Origin: CAWVWF01 sp963933885
GTDB taxonomy: Bacteria; Bacteroidota; Bacteroidia; Flavobacteriales_C; GCA-002722245
Reading direction: 5' to 3'
DNA: 20,474 nt
Assembly (NCBI GenBank): GCA_963933885.1
Contig: CAWVWF010000040.1
Coordinates: 1-20,474, forward strand
Positions 1-7,329 of the stretch are shown here, piece after piece. The notes below the pieces were generated by a model. That model saw nothing but the letters and a program-made list of their open reading frames with translations, had not been told where the DNA came from and ran no database searches. Numbering within the stretch: position 1 is the stretch's first letter; each line of letters starts with the position of its first letter. The translations under genes and the position numbers were made by a program.

Positions 1-94
1 TAATGGAAAAATTATTATTTAACTCAGGAGTTGCATTTATGAGTTGAATTCAGCAATCAATTCATGTTGGTCAAATAGTAAAGGAAGTAGATTT

Positions 95-565
95 TTATTT
101 TTTACCAAAGTAAATTCTACCCTCATGGAAAAATAAAAGAGCCCAATTTAAATCAGCTGAAAACACAGTTAAATCATCAGAATCTCTGTGGTATAGAGAC
201 TTCCAGTATTTAATTACGTATTTCAATTTAGTTTTTAAAGCAGTTTCTGGATCCCAAGAAAGGTAAACATCGTCCTCAATATTTAAACCAAGCGTACCGA
301 ACCATCTTTCGATTTTTTTCTCTTGCCCTTCTTCGATAGCAATGTCTTCGTTTTTTGTGAAGAAGTCAGTTTTAAAAGGGAAATCATCATGAAGTTCATT
401 GTCATTAATGAAATCATCAATTGAATTAGAACCTTCTTCATCTAAAGGTAATAGTTGCTCTAGGTGTATTTGAGGTAAAACAGTATAATTCTCATCTGTG
501 ATTCTCCAGTTTAACGTGAAGTCTTCCATTGGAATGATGTTGTCCTTAAGCGTATTGAAATTCAT
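95..565 (-). CDS. Hypothetical acidic protein, 156 aa
   Basis: I do not recognise this protein and assign no function. It is a soluble, strongly acidic protein of 156 residues with no signal peptide or membrane segment. An acidic, low-complexity stretch (about residues 41–80, rich in D/E/N) separates an N-terminal part containing the FTLNWRIT strand from a C-terminal part rich in aromatic residues (VIKYWKSLYHRD, then DLNWALLFFHEGRIYFGKK). The ATG at 565 is the first in the frame and gives a sensible start; the stop is TAA at 95–97. No good ribosome binding site is visible, which is common in Bacteroidota. It is the leftmost gene and lies on the same strand as the other small unknown protein, 276 bases away, so common transcription is not obvious. 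The C-terminal bases also carry a second open frame (37–126), reported under findings. Coding is likely; function is unknown. Confidence 0.7.
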   Translation of the reverse strand: MNFNTLKDNIIPMEDFTLNWRITDENYTVLPQIHLEQLLPLDEEGSNSIDDFINDNELHDDFPFKTDFFTKNEDIAIEEGQEKKIERWFGTLGLNIEDDVYLSWDPETALKTKLKYVIKYWKSLYHRDSDDLTVFSADLNWALLFFHEGRIYFGKK

Positions 566-841
566 TTTCTTATTTACTTTGTTATAATCAGCTAAATTAA
601 ATGATTTAAAGTAAAAATTGAAATTTCAGTATATTTTTTTGTGTGTTAAAGGTGAAATTATTTTTAAATAGGGCTGTTTAAATGGTAATTGACCCAAAGT
701 GGTTCTTCAAAACCCAAAAATTCCATTTCTTCCTCTTAATCTCAAATGTTCATAATGACAATGCTGGTTGTTACTAATATTTAATATTTGTCATCCTGAG
801 CGGAGTCGAAGGACGAACACAGTACATCTGCTTCATTGAAA
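566..841. other. Gene-free stretch with one REP-type sequence
   Basis: This is the 276-base gap between two minus-strand genes. It should hold the promoter of the gene at 95–565, but I see no convincing TAnnTTTG box on the minus strand. The only recognisable element is the REP-type sequence at 789–814. A 7-base inverted pair, ATGACAA (754–760) and TTGTCAT (788–794), overlaps the edge of that element. No ORF of note and no RNA gene was seen. Confidence 0.5.
789..814. repeat. REP-type intergenic repeat (CCTGAGCGGAGTCGAAGG core)
   Basis: The core CCTGAGCGGAGTCGAAGG, preceded by TGTCAT, is a sequence I recognise as a widespread intergenic repeat of many bacterial genomes, including Bacteroidota, where it often occurs with an inverted partner. 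Here it is a single copy with no full inverted partner nearby; only the outer TTGTCAT finds a 7-base match about 30 bases away (754–760). Identification rests on memory of the motif and not on a search. It lies just past the stop codon of the minus-strand gene ending at 842, a typical place for such elements. Confidence 0.55.
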
Positions 842-1288
842 TCAAGAAAGTTGTAGTTTTCGACAAACTTCAATGAGCTCATTTTGTCTATCTAGATTCA
901 TAACCGTTGATTCAATTATGATTTTAGTTATCTCTTCAACGATAATGGTATTATTACCAATAAAGAATTGGTTTTCAGTACTTAAATGATCTTTGAGGTA
1001 ATTAGTAGTCATAAAGGTTGTCCATATTTTTTCTTCATCGCTAAATGAAATTGTCACTTCAATACAGTCGTTAAATTTGTTCTTGATTTCATCATCAATA
1101 TTAATCAATGTAATTGTCGGAATTTCGCAAGGGACGAAACAAATAGCAGGAAGCCAAACAAGCTTTCCTTGATTATTGATTATCCTGAATTGATCAGTTT
1201 TTGTTTCTTGAATGAGGTAGCTTTTCCTTTTAGTTATGTGTTCTGAATAAACAGATTCGTCGGAACAAAATATTTTCTTCTTATCCAT
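842..1288 (-). CDS. Hypothetical protein, 148 aa, coupled to an AlkB-like gene
   Basis: The function is unknown. The protein has 148 residues, is probably cytoplasmic (no signal peptide, no membrane span) and has an N-terminal part rich in beta strands. The passage KSYLIQETKTDQFRIINNQG followed by KLVWLPAICF looks like a small SH3-like barrel of the kind that ends in a Trp-Leu-Pro strand; this fold guess is inference. Residues 80–100 (EVTISFSDEEKIWTTFMTT) and a helical C-terminus (NLDRQNELIEVCRKL) follow. Its ATG (1286–1288) shares one base with the TAA stop of the AlkB-like gene (TAATG arrangement), so translation is probably coupled to that gene and expression shared. The stop is TGA at 842–844. 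Three cysteines in the N-terminal half are scattered and make no metal motif. Confidence 0.7.
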   Translation of the reverse strand: MDKKKIFCSDESVYSEHITKRKSYLIQETKTDQFRIINNQGKLVWLPAICFVPCEIPTITLINIDDEIKNKFNDCIEVTISFSDEEKIWTTFMTTNYLKDHLSTENQFFIGNNTIIVEEITKIIIESTVMNLDRQNELIEVCRKLQLS

Positions 1289-1800
1289 TATTTAAGCAAT
1301 CTAAAAGTTAAACTCATTCTTCCATTAAGCGTATTCGCTTTCGGGATAGAATGTTGCCAGATATCCTGAAGTTCACTAGTCATGTGGATCAAAGAACCAG
1401 AAGGAAGCGGAAAGTCTTTTTTCATTTCCTGATCAGTTATATTTCTAAAACGAAGCGTTCTTGTCTCTCCAAGTGAAACTATTGCAATCCCGGTATTTTC
1501 GACAAGAATATCTGTTTGGTCAGAATGATATCCCATTTTAGATTTACCATCCAAGTAGTAATTAATTAAACAGTTATTAGGTTTGAATCCTAATGTTTTT
1601 TCAATCTCAGTTACAAGATGCTGTAATTGTTTAGGGAATTCTTGAAATGGATAATTGATTTGAGAGTAGTTATATGGAACCCCAAAACTAGCTGTTTTTC
1701 GAGAAGCCAATCTTGAGTCCCAATTTACATTAGAATACAGAAACTGGAATAAATCATTATGATCTACTACAAATTCCTCTATGTAAGTTACCCCCTCCAT
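1288..1800 (-). CDS. AlkB-like 2-oxoglutarate/Fe(II)-dependent dioxygenase
   Basis: This is probably a cytoplasmic alkylated-nucleic-acid demethylase of the AlkB superfamily, which oxidises N-alkyl lesions using Fe(II), O2 and 2-oxoglutarate. The iron ligands are visible as H92-S-D94 (MGYHSDQTD) and H150 (WQHSIPK). The 2-oxoglutarate-binding arginines are R161 and R167 in RMSLTFR. Upstream, NYY at 80–82 and the SFGVPYNYS turn resemble the short ALKBH2/3-like bacterial members. With the ATG at 1800 the protein has 170 residues. The open frame continues to an ATG at 1854, but that extension would run through a strong terminator hairpin of the ferritin gene and adds an odd hydrophobic tail, so I chose the internal ATG (MEGVTYIEEF). 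It is the first gene of a coupled pair with the unknown protein downstream. The family is very likely; the exact substrate is unknown. Confidence 0.87.
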   Translation of the reverse strand: MEGVTYIEEFVVDHNDLFQFLYSNVNWDSRLASRKTASFGVPYNYSQINYPFQEFPKQLQHLVTEIEKTLGFKPNNCLINYYLDGKSKMGYHSDQTDILVENTGIAIVSLGETRTLRFRNITDQEMKKDFPLPSGSLIHMTSELQDIWQHSIPKANTLNGRMSLTFRLLK

Positions 1801-1814
1801 CAGTAGTGTTAAAC

Positions 1815-1847
1815 AAAAAAAGAGTCGAAAAAATAATTCTCCGACTC
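1815..1847 (-). terminator. Rho-independent terminator of the ferritin gene
   Basis: Read on the minus strand, GAGTCGGAGAA pairs with TTTTTCGACTC around a TTAT loop: 11 pairs including two G-T, at 1822–1847. Seven T follow directly (1815–1821). It begins 28 bases after the ferritin stop and ends 15 bases before the chosen AlkB-like start, separating the two genes. Confidence 0.85.
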
Positions 1848-1875
1848 CATTCAATATTTTAAATCCAGTAAAGAA

Positions 1876-2397
1876 TTAAGCTCCAGCATTAGGAACAGAA
1901 ATACTTCCACCAGTTAAGTTTTCTAAATCTCTATCGAAAAGATATAAACCACCTTTATCGTTTCCGATTAAGTTAATTCTATCCATAATACTTCTTGCAG
2001 TAGCTTCTTCTTCGATTTGCTCGCTTAAGAACCATTGCATAAAGTTATGTGTTGTGTAATCTCTTTCTTCAAGACAAACATGAACTACATCGTTAATTTT
2101 TGCAGTTACATTCAACTCATGAGAAAGCAATAATTCAAAAACGTTAGTTAATGATTTAAAATCAGTTGGTGGAGCATCAAAACTTGAAATTAAAGCAGTA
2201 CCACCTCTTTCGTTTACATATCTAATTAATTTCAACATGTGTACTCTCTCCTCGTCCGCTTGTCTGTATAAAAACTCACAAGTACCACCAAAACCTTTGT
2301 TTTCAGCCCATGAAGCCATGGCTAAATAAAACTGAGACGATTGTCCTTCTAATGCAATTTGAGTATTTAATATAGCTTCTACCTTCTTTGAAATCAT
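1876..2397 (-). CDS. ftnA: Ferritin (bacterial non-haem, FtnA type)
   Basis: This is an iron-storage protein that forms a hollow 24-subunit shell, oxidises Fe(II) and stores it as a mineral in the cytoplasm. The 173-residue length and the four-helix pattern match bacterial FtnA. The ferroxidase-centre residues fall at the E. coli FtnA positions: E17, E49/E50, H53, E94, Q127, and the site-C glutamates E126, E129 and E130. There is no methionine haem ligand arrangement of bacterioferritin, so the haem-free type is preferred. The C-terminal tail after about residue 160 (TGGSISVPNAGA) is flexible and glycine-rich. The start MISKKVEAIL fits the family N-terminus. The gene stands alone between its own promoter (2414–2444) and its terminator (1815–1847), divergent from murF-alr. 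I saw no clear Fur box. Identification is secure. Confidence 0.95.
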   Translation of the reverse strand: MISKKVEAILNTQIALEGQSSQFYLAMASWAENKGFGGTCEFLYRQADEERVHMLKLIRYVNERGGTALISSFDAPPTDFKSLTNVFELLLSHELNVTAKINDVVHVCLEERDYTTHNFMQWFLSEQIEEEATARSIMDRINLIGNDKGGLYLFDRDLENLTGGSISVPNAGA

Positions 2398-2413
2398 TTT
2401 CTTGAATTTTAAT

Positions 2414-2444
2414 GAAAGTTACCCATTCCTTTCTTTCCATCCAA
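2414..2444 (-). promoter_or_regulatory. Putative ferritin promoter
   Basis: On the minus strand TAACTTTC (2414–2421) matches the Bacteroidota -7 box TAnnTTTG at 7 of 8 positions, and TTGG (2441–2444) lies 19 bases upstream at the -33 place. The box ends 16 bases before the ferritin ATG. This is a sequence match only. Confidence 0.5.
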
Positions 2445-2476
2445 TATATACACCTTAATTATTTAGTTTCATTCCT

Positions 2477-2484
2477 TATATTTG
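2477..2484 (+). promoter_or_regulatory. Putative -7 box of murF-alr (very short leader)
   Basis: TATATTTG is a full match to the Bacteroidota -7 consensus TAnnTTTG. Only eight bases separate it from the ATG at 2493, so transcription would start at or next to the start codon. No convincing -33 TTTG is seen at the right distance. This also argues against the longer frame beginning at 2412, which would contain the promoter. Confidence 0.5.
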
Positions 2485-2492
2485 TTTTGCAG

Positions 2493-4979
2493 ATGGAGAA
2501 TAAGTACAGTATTGAAGCAATTATCAAATTAACAGGCGGTGAAATACTTCAGAAAGGAGTAGAAGATTCGGTTGTTAATCACTTGCTTATTGATAGTAGG
2601 AGAGTGTTTTCTGCAGAAGATTCAATCTTCATTGCAGTGAAAGGAGACAGACATGATGGGCATGATTTTTTACATGAAGCTTTTCAAAAAGGCCTCAAAA
2701 CTTTTCTTGTTCAAGATACTGTAAAGCTTTCTTTGATCCCTGGAACTTGGGTTATTAAAGTACCAGACACCTTAGTTGCACTTCAATCCATTGCTGCACA
2801 ACATAGAAGTAAGTTTAAGTTTCCAGTTATCGCTGTTACAGGAAGTAATGGGAAAACGATAGTAAAAGAGTGGTTACATCAACTGCTTAAAGAAGAAACC
2901 CATATCGTTCGAAGCCCTAAGAGTTACAATTCTCAAGTAGGAGTTCCATTAAGCTTATGGCAAATGGAGGAATCTCATGAGATGGGGATTTTTGAAGCAG
3001 GTGTCTCCAAAGTTGGGGAGATGGGTGCTTTGGAAAGAATGATTAGACCCGATTTAGGTATCATCACAAATATTGGAAGAGCGCACGATGAGAACTTTGA
3101 AGACTGGGATGAAAAGGCGAAGGAAAAATTGCGATTGTTTGAAAACGCAAAAGCAATCGTTTACTGTAAAGACTACATTCCAATCCATAATATAATTGCC
3201 AATAAACCACGTTTTGCTGAAGTGAATACTTTTACTTGGAGTAAAAAAGTTCCTGCAAACTTGATGATTGGTAAGATCGAAAAGACAGATTCTGGTACCT
3301 TAATTCAAGGTGTTTATAATAACGAATTCTTAAGAATTACGATTCCATTTACGGATGATGCGAGTATTGAGAATGGAATAAATTGTTGGGCAACACTTTT
3401 ACTTTTAGAGTACGATAACAATTGGATTAACAAACGAATGAAAGCTTTGGCTCCTGTTGCAATGCGATTGGAATTAAAGGAAGGAATTAACGATTGTTCG
3501 ATTATCAACGATTACTATAATTCGGATTTAGGAAGTTTGGCAATTGCATTGGATTTTATGATTCAGCAAAAGCAAAATCCTAGTAAAACAATTATACTGT
3601 CCGACATTCTGCAATCGGGAAAATCGGGAGAGGAACTTTATGGAGAAGTATCAAAATTACTTCAAAACAAAGGAATCAAGAGGATTATCGGAATTGGACC
3701 TAAGATTAAGCTGCAAGCTGAATTGTTTAAAGGAGATACTAAATTCTTTACTTCAACAAACGAATTTATTAAGTCGATTGACGTCTCAACTTTCAGCAAC
3801 GAAACGATACTATTAAAGGGAGCAAGACTTTTTGAATTTGAACAAATCAGTTCCTTATTTCAAAAGAAAGTACACGAAACTGTTCTTGAAATTAATCTCA
3901 ATGCGATTGTAAATAACCTTAATTACTATAAGAGTTTACTAAAGCCAAAAACGAAAGTAATGGCGATGGTAAAAGCTTTCTCTTATGGAAGTGGTTCTTT
4001 CGAGATTGCAAACTTGTTACAGTTTAATAGGGTTGACTACCTAGCTGTGGCATATGCAGATGAGGGTGTAGAGTTAAGAAAGGCTGGAATTACTTTGCCA
4101 ATTATGGTAATGAACCCAGAGCAGCAAGGTTATGATTTGATGATTCAACATCATTTGGAACCTGAAATATATAGCTTTAGAGTCTTAAATTTATTTGAAG
4201 AAGCTTTACAACGTAACGGTTATAATGAACCTGAAGGATTTCCAATTCACTTAAAATTGGATACTGGAATGCACCGTTTGGGATTTGTTGAAGCAGATTT
4301 ACATGAATTGATTATTCGATTAAAAAACAAAAGAAGACTATCTGTAAAGAGTGTGTTTTCACATCTTGCAGCAAGTGATGAAAGACATCAGAATAAGTTT
4401 ACGGAGCAACAAATCAGTGTGTTTAACACATTTAGTGATAAGATTATTGAACATTTAGGAGGAGGGATTTTAAAGCATATTTTAAATTCTGCAGGGATTA
4501 CAAACTTCCCAGAACACCAAATGGACATGGTAAGATTGGGTATAGGAATGTACGGAATCAGTCCATTCCCAGATCACCAAGAAAAGCTAGAATTGGTAAG
4601 TGAATTAAAGACGACCATTTCACAAATCAAACAAATATCAGCACACGATTCAGTTGGTTATTCTCGAATGGAAATGCCAACACGAGAAATCACAATTGCT
4701 ACCGTTCCGATTGGTTATGCTGATGGTTTGCGCCGAAGCTTAGGGAAGCGAAAAGGGTACATGATGATTAATGGACATAAAGCACCTATTGTAGGGAATG
4801 TATGTATGGACATGTGTATGCTGGATATTACTACTTTAAATGTTGAAGAAGGGGATGAGGTTATTGTGTTTGGAAAAGGACAGTCCATTTTACAGTTTGC
4901 CAAGTTGATGGATACTATACCTTACGAAGCCCTAACAGGAATATCACCAAGAGTTAAACGCGTTTATTACCAAGAATAA
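2493..4979 (+). CDS. murF/alr: Bifunctional MurF ligase / alanine racemase
   Basis: This is a two-enzyme fusion for the D-alanine branch of peptidoglycan synthesis. The N-terminal MurF half adds D-Ala-D-Ala to UDP-MurNAc-tripeptide using ATP; the C-terminal half is a PLP-dependent alanine racemase that makes D-alanine. With the ATG at 2493 the protein has 828 residues. MurF shows the DSRR element near residue 34, the ATP loop GSNGKT (117–122), and the TNIGRAH and NDYYNSD motifs. The racemase starts near residue 462 (HETVLEINLNAI); the PLP lysine is K494 in AMVKAFSYGSG, and the second catalytic base is Y723 in VGYSRM, with GYADG and GNVCMDM downstream. The fusion is typical of Bacteroidota. 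Its TAA shares a base with the next ATG, so the DUF1207 and TatD genes are probably co-expressed. A longer frame from 2412 adds 27 hydrophobic residues and overlaps the promoter, so I rejected it. Confidence 0.96.
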   Translation: MENKYSIEAIIKLTGGEILQKGVEDSVVNHLLIDSRRVFSAEDSIFIAVKGDRHDGHDFLHEAFQKGLKTFLVQDTVKLSLIPGTWVIKVPDTLVALQSIAAQHRSKFKFPVIAVTGSNGKTIVKEWLHQLLKEETHIVRSPKSYNSQVGVPLSLWQMEESHEMGIFEAGVSKVGEMGALERMIRPDLGIITNIGRAHDENFEDWDEKAKEKLRLFENAKAIVYCKDYIPIHNIIANKPRFAEVNTFTWSKKVPANLMIGKIEKTDSGTLIQGVYNNEFLRITIPFTDDASIENGINCWATLLLLEYDNNWINKRMKALAPVAMRLELKEGINDCSIINDYYNSDLGSLAIALDFMIQQKQNPSKTIILSDILQSGKSGEELYGEVSKLLQNKGIKRIIGIGPKIKLQAELFKGDTKFFTSTNEFIKSIDVSTFSNETILLKGARLFEFEQISSLFQKKVHETVLEINLNAIVNNLNYYKSLLKPKTKVMAMVKAFSYGSGSFEIANLLQFNRVDYLAVAYADEGVELRKAGITLPIMVMNPEQQGYDLMIQHHLEPEIYSFRVLNLFEEALQRNGYNEPEGFPIHLKLDTGMHRLGFVEADLHELIIRLKNKRRLSVKSVFSHLAASDERHQNKFTEQQISVFNTFSDKIIEHLGGGILKHILNSAGITNFPEHQMDMVRLGIGMYGISPFPDHQEKLELVSELKTTISQIKQISAHDSVGYSRMEMPTREITIATVPIGYADGLRRSLGKRKGYMMINGHKAPIVGNVCMDMCMLDITTLNVEEGDEVIVFGKGQSILQFAKLMDTIPYEALTGISPRVKRVYYQE

Positions 4980-5845
4980 TGAGAAAATTAATTGTTTTAC
5001 TATTACTTCCTTTTTCAGTTTTAGCAGGAAAGAGCGATATTCAGGCGCTCTTGGCAATGTTGCCAACCGGTGGAGTTTCCACACCAATTTACTTTGCGAA
5101 CCCGCTTGAGCCTTTAATATATTTAGGGCACAATAACATTCAACCAAATACTTATATGCCTTTCGAAGGAATGGTTCCGTTTGGTATTGGAGGAAGAAAA
5201 TCGCTTTATAAAAAACCTACTTTCGAGATAGGATTTTCAACAGCAGTTCATGGTCAGTTAGGTTATAGAGAAGAGAATAATGTAAACTTAAAAGGAACAA
5301 GAGTTAGTTTATTAAATGCAGATTTTCTACTTAATTTCTATTATACACAGAAAATTAAGCAACATTGGAAATTGAAAGTAGAAACCTTCCATAGATCTAC
5401 TCATTTAGGAGATGATTTAGTGTTATTAAATGGGATTACTACTTCTAACTTTTGGAGTACAGATGAGAGTTCTTATGAAGAGTTAAACGTGCTTATTAAT
5501 CGTTCTTTTCTAATGAATGCTGTTAACGTTTATACTTCGGTTGGTTATAATTACAGACAAGATTCTCCAAGAGAAAAATGGACTGTAAACTTAGGAGGTC
5601 AGTTAAGTGGAAAGATGATTCCTTATTTAAACAGACTTGTCTTAGGATTTGATATTAGGTGGTTAGAAAATAACAATTGGAATCCAGCAGTAAATAAGGC
5701 GATTGGTTTTAAGCTAAACAAAAAAGGAAGCATCAAATTGATGGCGCACCATTACTCAGGAAACATTCCATACAGTAGATATGAAAGTGTATTAAAACAA
5801 TCCTATTGGAGGTTTGGAATATACTTCGATTCAATTTTAAAATAA
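4979..5845 (+). CDS. DUF1207-family outer-membrane protein
   Basis: This is a predicted exported beta-rich envelope protein of the DUF1207 family, whose role is not known. A signal peptide is visible (MRKLIVLLLLPFSVLA, cleavage probably before GKS). Family landmarks in order are LPTGG (29–33) with the YFANPLEP strand, MVPFGIGGR (65–73), the NADFLLNFYY strand, the signature FHRSTHLGDD (137–146; the family norm is close to SSHLGDE), WLENNNWNP near residue 227, the HHYSGN strand and a C-terminal YWRFGIYFDS strand ending close to the C-terminus, as outer-membrane barrels often do. Length 288 is slightly short for the family. It overlaps the murF-alr stop by one base and is followed one base later by the TatD gene, so it is the middle gene of a compact unit. 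The family call is strong; the membrane location is inference. Confidence 0.85.
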   Translation: MRKLIVLLLLPFSVLAGKSDIQALLAMLPTGGVSTPIYFANPLEPLIYLGHNNIQPNTYMPFEGMVPFGIGGRKSLYKKPTFEIGFSTAVHGQLGYREENNVNLKGTRVSLLNADFLLNFYYTQKIKQHWKLKVETFHRSTHLGDDLVLLNGITTSNFWSTDESSYEELNVLINRSFLMNAVNVYTSVGYNYRQDSPREKWTVNLGGQLSGKMIPYLNRLVLGFDIRWLENNNWNPAVNKAIGFKLNKKGSIKLMAHHYSGNIPYSRYESVLKQSYWRFGIYFDSILK

Positions 5846-5846
5846 T

Positions 5847-6617
5847 ATGTTTATAGATACGCATTCGCATCTTTTTAGCGAAAAATTCGACGAGGATAGA
5901 ACTGAGGCAATACAGAGAGCCAAAGACAATGGTGTAGAGAAAATACTACTTCCAAACATAGATATGGATAGTATTAAAACGATGCATGAATTGGAAGATT
6001 CTGATCCAAGTTTCTTTAAATCTATGATGGGAATACATCCATGTTATGTTACCAAAGATTACGAAGCAGAACTAGAAATTACTAAAAATTGGTTTTCGAA
6101 AAGAGACTACTGTGCAGTTGGTGAAATAGGAATCGATTTATATTGGGAGAAAGAATTAATCGAACAACAAGAAAACGCTTTCAGAGCCCAACTTAAATTA
6201 GCTAAAGAATTAAAACTTCCAGTAGCAATTCATGCTAGAGAAAGTTTTCAGGAAATATTTAAGATTGTAGAAGAAGAAAACGATGAGAACTTAACAGGCG
6301 TTTTTCATTGCTTCATCGGAGGAAAATCAGAAGCTGAAAAAATAATGAGTTTCGGTGGATTTAAAATGGGACTAGGTGGTGTTTTAACATTCAAGAAATC
6401 AGGATTAGATAAAACTGTATTTGATATTCCAATGGAAGAATTGGTTCTAGAAACGGATTCTCCATATTTAGCTCCAACACCAAATAGAGGAAAAAGAAAC
6501 GAATCTTCATTTCTACTTCATATTGCTGAAAAGCTTGCAGACGTTAAAGGGATACCTTTAAAAATGGTTGGTGAAATCACAACAAAAAATGCGATTGAAC
6601 TTTTTAATTTAGATTAA
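5847..6617 (+). CDS. TatD-family metal-dependent hydrolase (DNase)
   Basis: This is a TIM-barrel metallohydrolase of the TatD/YcfH/YjjV family. Characterised members act as Mg-dependent 3'-5' DNases or on D-aminoacyl-tRNA; the substrate here is not known. All metal ligands are present: H6 and H8 (DTHSHL), E93 (VGEIGID), H129 (AIHAR), H154 (FHCF) and D204 (LETDSPYLAP). The NRGKRNE element after the DSPY motif is also typical. Length 256 is normal for the family. The start follows the DUF1207 stop by one base, so it is very likely translated from the same message as murF-alr and the DUF1207 gene. The family call is secure; no individual gene name is justified. Confidence 0.93.
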   Translation: MFIDTHSHLFSEKFDEDRTEAIQRAKDNGVEKILLPNIDMDSIKTMHELEDSDPSFFKSMMGIHPCYVTKDYEAELEITKNWFSKRDYCAVGEIGIDLYWEKELIEQQENAFRAQLKLAKELKLPVAIHARESFQEIFKIVEEENDENLTGVFHCFIGGKSEAEKIMSFGGFKMGLGGVLTFKKSGLDKTVFDIPMEELVLETDSPYLAPTPNRGKRNESSFLLHIAEKLADVKGIPLKMVGEITTKNAIELFNLD

Positions 6618-6658
6618 TCTGTAACGAATCGAATATTGGTTGTTCCATAAATAAAAAT

Positions 6659-7309
6659 ATGTGGGTGATTGTTTTTTCGATGTTATTGGCAGGTGAGTTT
6701 TCAGAAAGTAAAGTGGAATTAAAAACCTATAATCAATCTGTAAGCGAAGTTCTTGAATTCAAAAAAACGATTGATTTATCAGATTCTTTAACGGTTAAAA
6801 ATCAAGAACACCTCGATGCTTTAATCGTGGAGACTATTCTCCCACATTGGTATAAGACGCCTTGGGATTTTGATGGTTATAGTAATGTTCCGAAGAAGGG
6901 TGAAATAGCTTGCGGGTACTTTGTAAGCACACCTTTAAAACATGTTGGATTCAATTGGAATAGGTATAGATTGGCACAACAAGACGCAACAACAATCATC
7001 AGAAAAATATCAGGGGAAGAAACTCAATTTTATTGGAACAAATCTCCAGAAGAATTTTTAAATTTGGTTGAGGAATTAGAGCATGGACTATATGTAATTG
7101 GATTCGACAGTCATGTAGGTTTTCTACATAAACATCAATCAGGAATAGATATAATTCACTCAAGTTACTACGGTGAAATATGTGTGATGAAAGAAGTTGC
7201 TTTAACAGCTCCAGCTTTATCTCATAGTAATAGCTATGTTTTAGGTAGACTTTTCACAAAGGACAACCTTAGAAAATGGAAGAATAACGAAGTATTTAAA
7301 ATTTTATAA
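6659..7309 (+). CDS. Conserved exported protein, possible NlpC/P60-like papain fold
   Basis: This is a protein of 216 residues with a short hydrophobic N-terminus (MWVIVFSMLLAG) that may be a weak signal peptide or anchor. I do not recognise a named family. The order of motifs resembles an NlpC/P60-type cysteine hydrolase: a TPWDFDG element (67–73) and P-x-x-G (78–81), then GEIACGYFVS (81–90) with C85 in the place of the catalytic Cys of the usual DCSGFV motif, then SHVGFLHK (151–158) with H152 in the place of the HVGIY histidine, and IDIIHSSYYG (163–172) with H167 resembling the following strand. If so it would cleave peptide or amide bonds in the envelope. This is fold-level inference from motif order. 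It sits 41 bases after the TatD gene and 20 bases before the lipoprotein gene, so it may share their transcript. Confidence 0.7.
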   Translation: MWVIVFSMLLAGEFSESKVELKTYNQSVSEVLEFKKTIDLSDSLTVKNQEHLDALIVETILPHWYKTPWDFDGYSNVPKKGEIACGYFVSTPLKHVGFNWNRYRLAQQDATTIIRKISGEETQFYWNKSPEEFLNLVEELEHGLYVIGFDSHVGFLHKHQSGIDIIHSSYYGEICVMKEVALTAPALSHSNSYVLGRLFTKDNLRKWKNNEVFKIL

Positions 7310-7329
7310 CAACTAAAAATCAATTAAAA

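Noticed and set aside
95..1288. Toxin–antitoxin or immunity pair formed by the two small unknown proteins
   Set aside because: They are 276 bases apart with no shared promoter evidence and no recognisable toxin; the second is coupled to the AlkB-like gene instead.
1288..1854. AlkB-like gene starting at the ATG at 1854
   Set aside because: The 18 extra residues are encoded by the ferritin terminator stem and U tract and do not fit the family N-terminus; the ATG at 1800 fits better.
2412..2492. Longer N-terminus of MurF-Alr (27 extra residues)
   Set aside because: It would contain the -7 box TATATTTG and overlaps the ferritin promoter; MENKYSIEAI is the normal MurF start.
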